The notes: generated by a model from the sequence alone, not told the origin. A DNA stretch of 64,000 nt from Streptomyces sp. PT12 (GCF_003311645.1 NZ_QEST01000014.1:186001-250000); one strand, 5' to 3'. Counted from the first letter of the stretch, positions 47,211 through 57,139 are shown. Numbers and translations: made by a program.

Positions 47211-47896
47211 GCCCGCTGGACCCGTTGCACGCCACGGCGTTCACCGCCTTCGGGCAGGACGTCATCTGGTCCGACATGACCGGGAACCTCGCGGGGCTCG
47301 CCGCCCTCGCCCTCGGCTGGCGGCGCTCCCTGCTGACGTGGCCCGTCCAGCTGCTCTCCGGCGCCATCCTGGTCGCCGCGTACGCCTCGGCCGACCTGGC
47401 CGGGGGCGTCGGCAAGCAGCTCCTCGTCATCACCGTCGCCGTGTGGGGCTGGCGCCAGTGGCACCTCGGGCGCGACACCGGCGGCGGCCGGATCGCCATC
47501 CGGTTCGCCACGTGGCGTGAGCGCGGCGCGCTCGCCGCGGGGGCGGCTCTTGGCACCCTCGCCGTCGGCGGGCTGTTCTCCGCCTTCCCCGACCTCTCCT
47601 GGAACCCCTGGCCCGACGCGTACATCTTCGTCGGAACGCTCGTGGCCATGGTCGCCCAGGCGCGCGGCCTCGTGGAGTTCTGGTTCGCCTGGCTGCTGGT
47701 CGACCTCGTGGGCGTCCCGCTCGCCTTCAGCAGCGGCCTGCCGTTCTCCGGGCTCGTCTACGTCGTCTACCTCGTCCTCGTCCTGTGGGGACTGCGTGAC
47801 TGGTGGCGGCGCTCGCGCGCCGCGGACGCCCCCCAGGACCGCACGACCGCACCGCCCGCCGCCAGGCGACCCGTCACGGAAGGAGCGACCGCATGA
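47207..47896 (+). CDS. ribM: PnuC-family riboflavin transporter RibM
   Basis: The 229-residue membrane protein has about six to seven helices and PnuC-family motifs ([11 protein letters not shown] and [18 protein letters not shown]). PnuC-type proteins carry vitamins by facilitated diffusion. Being inside the FMN-controlled rib operon, between ribE and ribBA, it corresponds to RibM, the riboflavin/roseoflavin carrier described in Streptomyces davaonensis and Corynebacterium. Specificity is inferred from context. It overlaps both neighbours by four bases. Confidence 0.9.
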   Translation: MSPLDPLHATAFTAFGQDVIWSDMTGNLAGLAALALGWRRSLLTWPVQLLSGAILVAAYASADLAGGVGKQLLVITVAVWGWRQWHLGRDTGGGRIAIRFATWRERGALAAGAALGTLAVGGLFSAFPDLSWNPWPDAYIFVGTLVAMVAQARGLVEFWFAWLLVDLVGVPLAFSSGLPFSGLVYVVYLVLVLWGLRDWWRRSRAADAPQDRTTAPPAARRPVTEGATA

Positions 47897-49191
47897 CCGT
47901 GGCCCCGCGACGCCCACTCCCCGAGGAGCGCCAGGCGCCCCTCGACCCGGTCAGGCGCGCCATCGACGACATCGCGCTCGGCCGCCCCGTCGTGGTCGTC
48001 GACGACGCCGACCGGGAGAACGAGGGCGACCTCATCGTCGCCGCCGAGCTGATCACGCCCGAGATCGTGGCGTTCATGATGAGCCAGTGCCGCGGCATGA
48101 TCTGCGTCCCCATGGCGGGCGACGACCTCGACCGGCTCGACCTGCCGCAGATGGTGGAGAAGAACACCGAGTCGATGGCCACCGCGTTCACCGTCTCGGT
48201 CGACGCCACCGCGGCGCACGGCGTCACCACCGGCATCTCCGCCGCCGACCGCGCCGCCACCATCAGGCTGCTCGCCGACCCGGCCGCCGCGCCCGCGGAC
48301 TTCTCGCGCCCCGGGCACGTCTTCCCGCTGCGCGCCCGCCCCGGCGGCGTGCTGGCCCGCCCCGGGCACACCGAGGCCGGGGTCGACCTCGCCCGCCTCG
48401 CCGGGCTGCGGCCCGCCGCCGTCGTGGTGGAGATCGCAGCCGAGGACGGCACGATGCTGCGCCTGCCCCAGCTGCGGACGTTCGCCCGCACCCATGGCCT
48501 CGCCCTCGTCTCCATCGCCGACCTCATCGCCTACCGCGGCCAGGCCGAGGAGGAGGCGCCGCCCGCCGTGCGCCGCGAGGCGGAGACCGCCCTGCCCACC
48601 GCGCACGGCGACTTCCGCGCCTACGGGTACCGCTCGGCCGCCGACGGCGTCGAGCACATCGCCCTGGTCGCGGGCGACCTCGGCGACGGCGATGACGTCC
48701 TGGTCCGCCTGCACTCCGAGTGCCTCACCGGCGACGTCCTCGGCTCCCAGCGCTGCGACTGCGGCCCCCAGCTGCGCGCGTCGATGGCCCGCATCGCCGC
48801 CGAGGGCCGCGGCGTGGTGCTCTACCTGCGCGGCCACGAGGGCCGCGGCATCGGACTGCTGTCCAAGCTGCGCGCCTACGAGCTCCAGGAGCGAGGCCGC
48901 GACACCCTGGACGCCAACCTCGAACTCGGCCTGCCCGCCGACGCCCGCGACTACGCCGCGGGCGCCAGGATCCTCGCCGACCTCGGCGTGCGCTCCCTGC
49001 GGCTCATGACCAACAACCCGGACAAGACCGCCGCACTGACCCGGCACGGCCTGCGCGTCATCCGGCGCGAGCCCGTGCCCGTGCCCCCGGGGGCGCACAA
49101 CCTGCGCTACCTGGAGACCAAGCGCGACCGCCTCGGCCACGACCTGCCCTGGCTCGACGCGGCGCCCGTCTCGCCCTGCGCGAGCCAGTGA
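47893..49191 (+). CDS. ribBA: Bifunctional DHBP synthase / GTP cyclohydrolase II
   Basis: The 432-residue protein supplies both precursors of riboflavin. The N-terminal RibB domain has [16 protein letters not shown] and [21 protein letters not shown]; the C-terminal RibA domain (about 220 onward) has [18 protein letters not shown] with the zinc Cys residues and [16 protein letters not shown] 47893 overlaps the ribM stop. A block of 12-bp repeats separates it from ribH. Confidence 0.96.
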   Translation: MTVAPRRPLPEERQAPLDPVRRAIDDIALGRPVVVVDDADRENEGDLIVAAELITPEIVAFMMSQCRGMICVPMAGDDLDRLDLPQMVEKNTESMATAFTVSVDATAAHGVTTGISAADRAATIRLLADPAAAPADFSRPGHVFPLRARPGGVLARPGHTEAGVDLARLAGLRPAAVVVEIAAEDGTMLRLPQLRTFARTHGLALVSIADLIAYRGQAEEEAPPAVRREAETALPTAHGDFRAYGYRSAADGVEHIALVAGDLGDGDDVLVRLHSECLTGDVLGSQRCDCGPQLRASMARIAAEGRGVVLYLRGHEGRGIGLLSKLRAYELQERGRDTLDANLELGLPADARDYAAGARILADLGVRSLRLMTNNPDKTAALTRHGLRVIRREPVPVPPGAHNLRYLETKRDRLGHDLPWLDAAPVSPCASQ

Positions 49192-49220
49192 ACGCCCGCC
49201 CCCGCGGGTCCCATCCACCC

Positions 49221-49292
49221 ACGCACCACCCCACGCACCACCCCACGCACCACCCCACGCACCACCCCACGCACCACCCGACACACCACCCC
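49221..49292 (+). repeat. Six 12-bp tandem repeats between ribBA and ribH
   Basis: Six units of acgcaccacccc (last two with one or two changes), plus partial copies either side, fill the gap from 49217 to about 49300. The block is G-poor on the plus strand and ends 20 bp before the ribH start. The transcript through it would be unstructured and C-rich. Confidence 0.95.
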
Positions 49293-49312
49293 ACACCCAC
49301 GAAGGAGAACGA

Positions 49313-49798
49313 GTGAGCGGCAACGGCGCTCCCGAACTGCGCGTGACCGACGGCGCCGACCTCAGGGTCGCGATCGCCGCCGCCCAGTGGCACGCCACGG
49401 TGATGGACGGCCTCATCGACGGCGCCCAGCGCGCCCTCGTCGAGCTGAACATCCCCGAGCCCACCGTCGTCCGCGTCCCCGGCAGCTTCGAACTGCCCGT
49501 CGCCGCCCGCGCCCTGGCCACCCGCGGCTACGACGCCGTCGTGGCCCTCGGCGTCGTCATCCGCGGCGGCACCCCGCACTTCGACTACGTCTGCCAGGGC
49601 GTCACCCAGGGCCTCACCCAGGTCAGCGTCGACACCGGGGTCCCCGTCGGCTTCGGCGTGCTGACGTGCGACACCGAGGAGCAGGCCATCGACCGCGCCG
49701 GGCTGCCGGGGTCAGCCGAGGACAAGGGCCACGAGGCGGTCACCGCGGCCGTGGCCACCGCGGCCGTGCTGCGCGAGGTCCCCGGGCCCGCGCGCTGA
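49313..49798 (+). CDS. ribH: 6,7-dimethyl-8-ribityllumazine synthase
   Basis: The 161-residue enzyme forms the 60-subunit icosahedral lumazine synthase. [29 protein letters not shown] and [13 protein letters not shown] are the expected motifs, the catalytic His being in PHFDYV. GTG 49313 follows AAGGAGA (49302-49308). hisE starts 33 bp later. Confidence 0.96.
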   Translation: MSGNGAPELRVTDGADLRVAIAAAQWHATVMDGLIDGAQRALVELNIPEPTVVRVPGSFELPVAARALATRGYDAVVALGVVIRGGTPHFDYVCQGVTQGLTQVSVDTGVPVGFGVLTCDTEEQAIDRAGLPGSAEDKGHEAVTAAVATAAVLREVPGPAR

Positions 49799-49831
49799 GC
49801 CGTTCAGGTCAGGCCGTAGGGTAAGAGGACC

Positions 49832-50104
49832 ATGGCCAACAAGACATTCGACGAGCTGTTCGCCGAGCTTCAGCACAAGGCCGCCACCGGCGACCCCCGC
49901 ACGTCACGGACCGCGGAGCTGGTGGCCTCCGGGGTCCACGCGATCGGCAAGAAGGTCGTCGAGGAGGCCGCGGAGGTGTGGATGGCGGCCGAGCACGAGG
50001 GCGCCGACCGCACCGCGGAGGAGATCTCGCAGCTGCTGTACCACCTTCAGGTGATGATGGTCGCGCGCGGCATCTCCCTCGACGACGTATACGCTCACCT
50101 CTGA
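49832..50104 (+). CDS. hisE: Phosphoribosyl-ATP pyrophosphohydrolase
   Basis: The 90-residue all-helical enzyme of the MazG superfamily performs the second step of histidine synthesis. [24 protein letters not shown] and [13 protein letters not shown] carry the acidic metal sites. ATG 49832 follows TAAGAGGA. It stands 62 bp before hisG, as is typical in actinobacteria. Confidence 0.95.
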   Translation: MANKTFDELFAELQHKAATGDPRTSRTAELVASGVHAIGKKVVEEAAEVWMAAEHEGADRTAEEISQLLYHLQVMMVARGISLDDVYAHL

Positions 50105-50166
50105 CCCGGACAGCCCGCACCCGGACGGCCCCAGGCACCGGTGCGCCCGACGAGAAAGCTGGAGCC

Positions 50167-51015
50167 ATGCTGCGCATCGCCGTTCCCAACAAGGGTTCCC
50201 TCTCCGAGCCTGCGGCGGCGATGCTCCATGAGGCCGGCTACCGGCAGCGCAAGGACCGCCGCGAGCTGGTCCTGATCGACGCCGACAACCAGGTCGAGTT
50301 CTTCTATCTGCGCCCCCGCGACATCGCCGTCTACGTCGGCTCGGGCCGCCTGGACATCGGCATCACGGGCCGCGACCTGCTGCTGGACTCCGGGGCGCAC
50401 GCCGAGGAGATCATGCGGCTCGGCTTCGCGGCCTCCACCCTGCGCTACGCCACGCGCCCCGGCACGGTCACCGGCGTCGGCGAGTTCGGCGGGCTGACCG
50501 TCGCCACGTCGTTCGCCGGGGTCGTCACCAAGCACCTGGCCGACCACGGCGTCGACGCGGCCGTCGTCCACCTGGACGGGGCCGTCGAGACCGCGATCCA
50601 GCTGGGCGTCGCCGAGGTCATCGCCGACGTGGTGGAGACCGGCACCACCCTGCGCAACGCCGGGCTCGAGATCGTCGGCGAGCCCATCATCGAGTCCGAG
50701 GCCGTCGTCATCCGCCGCCCCGGCGACAGCGCGCAGGAGGCCAAGGCGCGGCAGTTCCTCCGCCGCCTCCAGGGCGTCCTGGTCGCGCGGCGCTACGTGA
50801 TGATGGACTACGACATCCGCTCCGAGCTGGTCGACAAGGCCGTGGCCCTCACCCCGGGACTCGAGTCGCCCACCGTCTCCTCGCTGCACGACAAGGGCTG
50901 GGTCGCCGTCCGTTCGATGGTTCCCGTCCAGGACGCCCAGCGCGTCATGGACGAGCTCTACGACCTCGGCGCCCGCGCCATCCTGACCACCGGCATCCAC
51001 GCGGCCCGCCTGTGA
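50167..51015 (+). CDS. hisG: ATP phosphoribosyltransferase (long form)
   Basis: The 282-residue enzyme starts histidine synthesis and is feedback-inhibited through a C-terminal ACT-like domain (residues about 212-282, from SELVDKAVALTPGL on), so it is the long form independent of HisZ. MLRIAVPNKGSLSEPA and the PRPP loop DVVETGTTLRNAGL are clear. It overlaps the next gene by four bases. Confidence 0.96.
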   Translation: MLRIAVPNKGSLSEPAAAMLHEAGYRQRKDRRELVLIDADNQVEFFYLRPRDIAVYVGSGRLDIGITGRDLLLDSGAHAEEIMRLGFAASTLRYATRPGTVTGVGEFGGLTVATSFAGVVTKHLADHGVDAAVVHLDGAVETAIQLGVAEVIADVVETGTTLRNAGLEIVGEPIIESEAVVIRRPGDSAQEAKARQFLRRLQGVLVARRYVMMDYDIRSELVDKAVALTPGLESPTVSSLHDKGWVAVRSMVPVQDAQRVMDELYDLGARAILTTGIHAARL

Positions 51016-51494
51016 CCGCCCCCGTCGACCCCGTGCCCGCCGACCCCGTCGCCGCGCTCCCGCTGACCATCCGCCCGACGGTCACGCGGGTGGCGCTGAT
51101 GTCCATCGGCGCGGCCGTGTTCGCCGTGCTCACGCTGATCGCCGCCCTCCTCCCGGCGGGCGGCGCGGTCAGCTGGAGCCTGGGCGAACGGGCCGCGGTC
51201 GCGGCGAGCGGGCTGCTGGCCTGGGGCGTGCTCGCGCTGCTCAGCCGCCCCAAGGTGACCGCCGACCGCGAAGGGCTGACCGTGATCAACCTCACGACCA
51301 CCCGCCGCCTCGCCTGGCCCGAGGTCGTCCGCGTCACCCTGCGCCCCGGCGACCCCTGGGTGACGCTCGACCTCGCCGACGGCACCGTTCAGCCGGTGAT
51401 GGCCATCCAGCCGGGCGTCGCCCGCTCCCGCGCCCTCGCCGACGCCCGCACGCTGCGCTCCCTCGCCGAGACGCTGGGCACCAAGGCGCCCTGA
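51012..51494 (+). CDS. PH-domain membrane protein
   Basis: The 160-residue protein has two membrane helices (about residues 28-48 and 64-81) and a small bacterial PH-like domain (VTADREGLTVINLTTTRRLAWPEV). Such proteins are common next to hisG in Streptomyces; no function is known. GTG 51012 overlaps the hisG stop. Confidence 0.85.
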   Translation: MTAPVDPVPADPVAALPLTIRPTVTRVALMSIGAAVFAVLTLIAALLPAGGAVSWSLGERAAVAASGLLAWGVLALLSRPKVTADREGLTVINLTTTRRLAWPEVVRVTLRPGDPWVTLDLADGTVQPVMAIQPGVARSRALADARTLRSLAETLGTKAP

Positions 51495-51498
51495 CCGT

Positions 51499-51537
51499 AC
51501 GACGGCCCTGCGGCGATCACACGACGGCCCTGCGGCG
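51499..51537. repeat. Two 17-bp direct repeats in a convergent gap
   Basis: acgacggccctgcggcg occurs at 51499-51515 and 51521-51537, between the PH-domain gene and the AAA ATPase gene. It is a short duplication and no strong hairpin is evident. Confidence 0.8.
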
Positions 51538-51547
51538 CCCCGCGCGC

Positions 51548-53407
51548 TCACGCCAGCGGCGGCAGCTCGTCGTCCTCCCGCGGGCGCCCCCGCCCCGCCA
51601 GCACCTCGCCGTACGCCTGCATCAGGTCGGGCAGCCGCAGCGTCGCCAGCTCCTGCCGCGTGGGCGCCGCCGCCGCCTCCGAGAGCCGCATGTCCCGGAA
51701 CGCGCAGCTCGACTCGTACAGGGTGCGCAGGAAGCGGCCGTTCCCCAGCTCGTCGATCCAGCCCTCCGCCACCACGTGGTCCGCGATGCTGCGCAGCTCC
51801 TCAAGCGCCTCGGCGTCCCACGCGTCGCCGTGCTCGGCCGCCAGCAGCTCGCCGATCGCCGTCAGCTCGCCCGGCTGGTAGCTCGGGAACTCCACGCGCG
51901 CCGAGAAGCGCGAGCTGAGCCCCGGATTGGCCGCGAGCAGCCGGTCCATGCCCGCCGGATACCCGGCCAGGATGACCACCAGGTGCTCCCTGCTGTCCTC
52001 CGCCCGCTTGAGCAGCACCTGCAACGCCTCGTCCCCGTACGCGTCGCCCTTGCTGTAGCCGGTGTGGACCAGGCTGTACGCCTCGTCGACGAACAGCACC
52101 CCGCCGAGCGCCGAGTCGATCAGGCGGTTGGCCTTGACCGCCGTCTGCCCCAGGAACTCCCCGACCAGATCGGCGCGTTGGGCCTCCACCAGCCGGTCGT
52201 GGCTGAGCACGCCCAGCGCGTGGAAGACCCGCCCCAGGATCCGCGCCACCGTCGTCTTGCCCGTGCCCGAAGGGCCGGAGAAGACGAAGTGCCGCTTGGG
52301 CGGCTGCACAGGAAGCCCCTGCCCCGAGCGGAGCCGCGCCATCCGCAGCTGCGCCGACATCGCCCGCACCTGCTCCTTCACCGGGTCGAGGCCCACCATG
52401 CGCTCCAGCTCGGCGAGCGTGCGCGCGAGCAGCTCGGGGTCGGGCGCGGGCGGCAGCGTCCGCGCCAGCCGCGGCGAGAGCCCGTGCCCCGCGGCGGCGG
52501 GGGCGGCGGGGGAGGGGACCCTGCGCCCGGCGGGCCCGCCGGTCAAGGGGGCCGCCGCCTCCTCGTCCGACGCCCCGAAGTCCGCGTCCGCGCCGTCCCT
52601 GTGGTCCATCACATGCCCGGCCTCGGGGTCCTCAGAGGCCAGCGCCGTCAGCCGCACCGCCGTGTCCATGAACTCGGGGTCCACGTGGTGCACCGCCCGG
52701 TACAGCGGGATCGCCGCCGCGCTGCGCCCGCTGCCCTCACGGGCGCGCGCGAGCCAGTACCGCAGCTCCTTGCGCTGCGGCTGCTCGCTGCGGCACCGCA
52801 TGAGCGCCGCCGTCAGCAGCGGCTCCGCCTGGTCGAACATGTCGAGCCGTACCCGCGCCATCCCGGCGAACAGGCCCGCCTCCACGCCCAGATGGGGATC
52901 GTCGGTGAGCGAGGCCGTGAACCGGTAAAGGCCCTCCCAGTCCTTCGACAGATAGCACCGGCACGCGTGCAGGAAGCGGGCGTAGGGGTCCGACTCCGGC
53001 GCGGGGCACTCAGCCAGCGCCCGGTCGAGCTCTGGCATGCGCCGCCCGTCGAGCAGCTGCGAGGCGTGCGCGAGCAGCAGGTCGCGCGGGGTCTCCAGCA
53101 CCGGCTGCACCCACCAGCCCAGCCAGTACCAGGAGCTCAACGGGCGCCCGTGCCTGGCGCGTTGCTCGCCGAACCTGGCGCGGTTGCGGTACATGTGCCG
53201 CAGCGCCGCGGGGACGTCCGTGCGCAGCGCGTGCAGCCCGAGCCAGGCGTCCGCCATGCCGGGGTCCTCGCGCACCGCCGCGCGGAACTCCTCCTCGGCC
53301 TCCGGATAGGCCGCGGCCGTGTAGGCGTCCACCCCGCGCAGCCACGCCAGATCGGCGCCCGTCTCGGGACGATGGTGACCGGACCGGACATGAGCGCCAG
53401 AGTTCAT
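51548..53407 (-). CDS. TPR plus AAA+ ATPase of the CbxX/EccA type
   Basis: The 619-residue protein has an N-terminal TPR-like domain (residues about 15-270) and a linker rich in Pro/Ala. The C-terminal AAA+ module has Walker A GPSGTGKT at 378-385, Walker B GVLFVDEAYSL, sensor-type VVILAGYP and an Arg finger in NPGLSSRFSARVEF. This is the layout of EccA, the cytosolic ATPase of type VII secretion, and of CbxX. No ESX/WXG100, eccB, eccC or eccD genes are present. The ATG at 53407 was preferred over a GTG at 53419 because of the GGGGG ribosome-site-like run just upstream. Confidence 0.85.
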   Translation of the reverse strand: MNSGAHVRSGHHRPETGADLAWLRGVDAYTAAAYPEAEEEFRAAVREDPGMADAWLGLHALRTDVPAALRHMYRNRARFGEQRARHGRPLSSWYWLGWWVQPVLETPRDLLLAHASQLLDGRRMPELDRALAECPAPESDPYARFLHACRCYLSKDWEGLYRFTASLTDDPHLGVEAGLFAGMARVRLDMFDQAEPLLTAALMRCRSEQPQRKELRYWLARAREGSGRSAAAIPLYRAVHHVDPEFMDTAVRLTALASEDPEAGHVMDHRDGADADFGASDEEAAAPLTGGPAGRRVPSPAAPAAAGHGLSPRLARTLPPAPDPELLARTLAELERMVGLDPVKEQVRAMSAQLRMARLRSGQGLPVQPPKRHFVFSGPSGTGKTTVARILGRVFHALGVLSHDRLVEAQRADLVGEFLGQTAVKANRLIDSALGGVLFVDEAYSLVHTGYSKGDAYGDEALQVLLKRAEDSREHLVVILAGYPAGMDRLLAANPGLSSRFSARVEFPSYQPGELTAIGELLAAEHGDAWDAEALEELRSIADHVVAEGWIDELGNGRFLRTLYESSCAFRDMRLSEAAAAPTRQELATLRLPDLMQAYGEVLAGRGRPREDDELPPLA

Positions 53408-53458
53408 GACGACCCCCACAACGGGCTTCCGCTGTCTGCCCCCTGCACGAGGACGTCC

Positions 53459-54061
53459 TCACCAGCGCGCATCGTGACGACCACCCCTCGATAACATCAG
53501 GATATCCGCAAAGGGCCTCGACGGATCTTTCACGAAGTGCGCGGACTCGGCCGCCTCCCAGCGGTCCCAGAAGTCCCCGAGGCCCGGTCCGTCCCTGCGC
53601 CGCCCGCGTTTCCAGGCGACCGGCGCGGGGACGTCGAGCCAGATCAGCAGCGCGAGCCACGGGCGCAGCGCGCGCCGTCCCGCACCGACGCCCTCGAGCA
53701 GCACAACGGGCGCGGGCTGAAGCACCCGCGCGCCGGTGAACGCGCCCCTCTCCCAGTCGTACGTCAGGTACCGCGCCGTCCGCCCGGCCGCCAGCGGGCG
53801 CAGCACCTGACGTGTCAGCGGCTCGGTCCATCCGAAGAACGACGCGTGCGTCGCGAAGTCGTCGAGTCGCACCACGGGAGCGCCGCCGAGCGCCGCCGAA
53901 AGCCGGTCGGCCAGTGTCGACTTGCCGGAACCGGCGTGCCCGTCGATCCCCACGAGACGCGCCGGGCCGCACGAGGGCGGGAGCGCGCGCACCCTTTCCC
54001 GGAGTCCGGCGATTCCGGCGAGTCCGTCGTCGTCGAGTCCGTCATCCGGGGCGGCGATCAT
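53459..54061 (-). CDS. Uridine kinase-like P-loop protein
   Basis: The 200-residue protein has Walker A GIDGHAGSGKSTLADRL, a DDFATHASFFGW acceptor-site motif and VLLEGVGAGRRAL, as in uridine kinase/AAA_18-type nucleoside kinases of actinobacteria. It lies 51 bp upstream of the AAA ATPase gene on the same strand. It is divergent from the C39 peptidase gene. Confidence 0.85.
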   Translation of the reverse strand: MIAAPDDGLDDDGLAGIAGLRERVRALPPSCGPARLVGIDGHAGSGKSTLADRLSAALGGAPVVRLDDFATHASFFGWTEPLTRQVLRPLAAGRTARYLTYDWERGAFTGARVLQPAPVVLLEGVGAGRRALRPWLALLIWLDVPAPVAWKRGRRRDGPGLGDFWDRWEAAESAHFVKDPSRPFADILMLSRGGRHDARW

Positions 54062-54231
54062 CGCGATCAGCCTAACGTCGGTTCGGCATCGTCACTGGTC
54101 GACACCAATATTGCTTCCGCGCGTTCCCGGTCGCTTACTGGTCGTCAGCTGACCGACCCGCGATAGTGGTGCTCCGCGCCCTCGCCCGCCCTCACCCGGC
54201 GAACGCCGGAAACGACCGGGAGACAATCACC

Positions 54232-55614
54232 GTGACCACGCCGCCCCGCCGCACCGTTCTCGCCGCCGCCGTCGCCGCTGCCGTCGGCTCATCCGCCTCC
54301 TTCTCCGCCCCGGCCGCGGCCGCCGATGGCGGCGGTGGCGCCGCGGCCCGCCACCGCCCCCGCCCCCGCCCCACCGCGTCCACCATCGGCAACGCCGCCT
54401 GGACCACCGCCGCCGACTGGCGCGCGGGCCACGGCGACGGCACCGCCGTGGTGACGGGCGACCGCCCGGGCGTGACCATCGGCACGCCGGTCGGCACGGT
54501 CTCCTACACCGACCCGCACACGGGCACCACCGCGTCGTGGGAGTACGCCACATGGCTCTCCCCGGTCCGCGAAGCGGCAACCCCCGCAAGCGAGTTGATC
54601 GCCTCGTGGAACGCCGACACCCCCGCGGGCACCTGGGTGCGCATCGAGCTGTTCGGCGTCTACACCGACGGCTCCCACACCCCCTGGTACACCATGGGCG
54701 TGTGGGCCTCGGGCGACGGCGACATCCGCCGCACCTCGGTGGACGACCAGTCGGATGGCAAGAGCACGATCTGGACCGACACGTTCTCCATCGACGACAC
54801 CGACGCGGGCCCCCGCCTCGCCACCTACCAGCTCAGGCTCACCCTGCACCGCGCCCCCGGGGCAGGCGCCTCGCCCACCGTGTGGCGCCTGGGCGCGATG
54901 ACGTCCGACGTGCCGGCCCGCTTCGAGGTCCCGGCGACCGAGCCAGGCCAGGCCGCTGGCGTCGAGATCGACGTCCCGCCCTACTCGCAGAACGTCCACA
55001 TCGGCCGCTACCCCGAGTACGACAACGGCGGCGAGGCGTGGTGCAGCCCCACTTCCTCACAGATGATCATCGAGTCCTGGGGCCGCGCCCCCACCCCCGA
55101 GCAGCTGGAGTGGGTCGACCCCGCCTACGACGACCCGCAGGTCTGCCACGCCGCGCGGTACACGTTCGACTACCAGTACGACGGCTGCGGCAACTGGCCG
55201 TTCAACGCCGCCTACGCCGCCACCTACCCCGGGCTCCAGTCGGTGGTCACCCGCATCGCCTCCCTCACCGACGCCGAGCGCCTGGTCGCCGCGGGCATCC
55301 CGCTCATCACGTCGCAGTCCTTCTACGAGGCCGAGCTCGACGGCGCCGGATACGGCACGGCAGGGCACCTGATGACCGTCGTCGGCTTCACCGAGGACGG
55401 CGACGTCATCGCCAACGACCCGGCGAGCGACAGCAACGCCGAGGTCCGACGGGTCTATCCGCGGCGGCAGTTCGAGAACATCTGGCTGCGCACCCGGCGG
55501 TACAACGAGAGCGGCGGCGTCAGCAGCGGCACCGGCGGCGTCTGCTACCTGTACTTCCCGACCGACCTCACCCACCGGCAGCGCGCGGCCCTCGCCGCCG
55601 TCGGGATCCGCTGA
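54232..55614 (+). CDS. Secreted C39-like peptidase with Tat signal
   Basis: The 460-residue precursor starts TTPPRRTVLAAAVAAAVG, a twin-arginine-type signal followed by an Ala-rich core. A beta-rich domain (about 60-235) precedes the papain-like catalytic domain: nucleophile C271 in GEAWCSPTSSQM, H379 in TAGHLMTVVGF and Asp in VIANDPASD. It is of the streptomycete peptidase C39-like family; natural substrates are unknown. GTG 54232 follows GGGAG at 54218-54222. A coding-like frame continues in the same frame after the stop. Confidence 0.9.
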   Translation: MTTPPRRTVLAAAVAAAVGSSASFSAPAAAADGGGGAAARHRPRPRPTASTIGNAAWTTAADWRAGHGDGTAVVTGDRPGVTIGTPVGTVSYTDPHTGTTASWEYATWLSPVREAATPASELIASWNADTPAGTWVRIELFGVYTDGSHTPWYTMGVWASGDGDIRRTSVDDQSDGKSTIWTDTFSIDDTDAGPRLATYQLRLTLHRAPGAGASPTVWRLGAMTSDVPARFEVPATEPGQAAGVEIDVPPYSQNVHIGRYPEYDNGGEAWCSPTSSQMIIESWGRAPTPEQLEWVDPAYDDPQVCHAARYTFDYQYDGCGNWPFNAAYAATYPGLQSVVTRIASLTDAERLVAAGIPLITSQSFYEAELDGAGYGTAGHLMTVVGFTEDGDVIANDPASDSNAEVRRVYPRRQFENIWLRTRRYNESGGVSSGTGGVCYLYFPTDLTHRQRAALAAVGIR

Positions 55615-55911
55615 CGCCGTCGCCCGATCACCCTCTCCCGGACGCCCGGCGACCTCTCGGTCGAGGTCTCGGCGCGCGGCGGCACCGCGGTCGAGCCCCC
55701 GGGCGTCCGGCATGTCCCCGTCGGCCGTTCCCTCGGCCGTATCCTCGGCACGGAGCCGGTCGTTGAGTACACGACGTGCCTCACCCCGGAAGGCAGCCCG
55801 CTCGCGGCGCCCGCCGACGACCCGTTGCGGCTCCTGCCCGTTCGATCGATCCTTGTCGACGCATCCACGGGCCGCCGCGATCCGGCGGCCCGATGGGTGA
55901 CCGACGTGTGA
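55615..55911 (+). pseudogene. Coding-like remnant directly after the C39 peptidase stop
   Basis: Ninety-eight codons in the same frame as the peptidase run from the codon after its TGA to a TGA at 55909-55911. About 88 percent have G or C at the third position, and segments such as GTEPVVEYTTCLTPEGSPLA and LRLLPVRSILVDAS look like protein. There is no plausible ATG, GTG or TTG near the beginning. It is either the 3' remnant of a lost gene or a stop-readthrough extension; the first is more likely. The family is not recognised. The remaining 29 bases to the next gene hold only a ribosome site. Confidence 0.45.
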
Positions 55912-55940
55912 CCTGCCGCCCACCCCAGGGAGGAAGCGCG

Positions 55941-57110
55941 ATGACGACCCTTGACGCCCCCCGCCCCGTGCCGCGCCAGCTGCCGACACCCGAGGCCCGC
56001 GACCTGCTCGCCCTGGTGCGCGACCTGGTCAGGCGCGAGGTCCGCCCCCTCGCCGCCGCCGAGGAGGAGGCGGGCGTCTTCCCCCGCGACCTCTTCGCCC
56101 GGCTCTCCGCGGCCGGACTGCTGTCGCTGCCCTACCCCGAGGAGTACGGCGGGGGCGACCAGCCGTACGAGATCTACCTCCAGGTCCTGGAGGAGCTGGC
56201 CGCAGCGCGGCTCACCGTGGGCCTCGGCGTCAGCGTGCACACGCTCGCCTGCCACGCCCTGGCCGAGTTCGGGACCAAGGAGCAGCGCGCCGAGCACCTG
56301 CCCGCCATGCTCGGCGGCGGCCTGCTCGGCGCCTACTGCCTGTCCGAGCCAGGGTCGGGATCCGACGCCGCCTCGCTGCGCACGCGCGCCGAACGGGACG
56401 GCGGCGACTGGGTCATCAGCGGCACCAAGGCGTGGATCACCCACGGCGGCATCGCCGACTTCTGCACCGTGCTGGCCCGCACCGGCGACGACGGGCCCGA
56501 CGGCATCACGGCGTTCCTGGTGCCGGGCGACGCCCCCGGGCTCGTGACCGCGGTCCCCGAGCGGAAGATGGGCATGGCCGGATCGCCCACCGCCCAGCTG
56601 CACTTCGACGGCGTGCGCGTCCCCGACGCGCGCCGCGTCGGCGAGGAGGGCCGCGGCTTTCGCGTCGCCATGGCCGCGCTCGACGGGGGCCGCCTCGGCA
56701 TGGCGGCGTGCGCCGTCGGCGTGGCACAGGCGGCGCTCGACGAGGCGCTGGCGTTCACCGCGGGGCGCGAGCAGTTCGGCCGCCGCGTCGCCGACTTCCA
56801 GGGGCTTCGCTTCATGCTGGCCGACATGGCGACCCAGATCGAGGCGGGGCGCTCCCTCTACCTGGCCGCCGCCCGGCTGCGCGACGCGGGCAGGCCGTAC
56901 TCCCAACAGGCCGCGATGGCCAAGCTGTTCTGCACGGATACCGCGATGCGGGTCACCATCGACGCGGTGCAGGCGCTCGGGGGCTACGGCTACACGGCCG
57001 ACTTCCCCGCCGAGCGGTATCTGAGGGAGGCGAAGGTCCTCCAGATCGTCGAGGGGACCAACCAGATCCAGCGGGCGGTCATCGCCCGCCACCTGGTGGG
57101 CGCCTCGTAA
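55941..57110 (+). CDS. Acyl-CoA dehydrogenase
   Basis: The 389-residue flavoenzyme has the N-terminal helical domain, the FAD-binding AYCLSEPGSGSDAASL and WITHGG motifs, the REQFGRRVADFQGL helix and the C-terminal catalytic Glu in IVEGTNQIQR. Chain-length preference cannot be read. ATG 55941 follows AGGGAGGA at 55927-55934. It is convergent with a small gene. Confidence 0.94.
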   Translation: MTTLDAPRPVPRQLPTPEARDLLALVRDLVRREVRPLAAAEEEAGVFPRDLFARLSAAGLLSLPYPEEYGGGDQPYEIYLQVLEELAAARLTVGLGVSVHTLACHALAEFGTKEQRAEHLPAMLGGGLLGAYCLSEPGSGSDAASLRTRAERDGGDWVISGTKAWITHGGIADFCTVLARTGDDGPDGITAFLVPGDAPGLVTAVPERKMGMAGSPTAQLHFDGVRVPDARRVGEEGRGFRVAMAALDGGRLGMAACAVGVAQAALDEALAFTAGREQFGRRVADFQGLRFMLADMATQIEAGRSLYLAAARLRDAGRPYSQQAAMAKLFCTDTAMRVTIDAVQALGGYGYTADFPAERYLREAKVLQIVEGTNQIQRAVIARHLVGAS

Positions 57111-57139
57111 CGGGCGGGTCTTGGCCGTGTTGGGCGGGC

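Noticed and set aside
49221-49292. CRISPR-like array
   Set aside because: The 12-bp units are directly contiguous with no unique spacers, and no cas genes are nearby.
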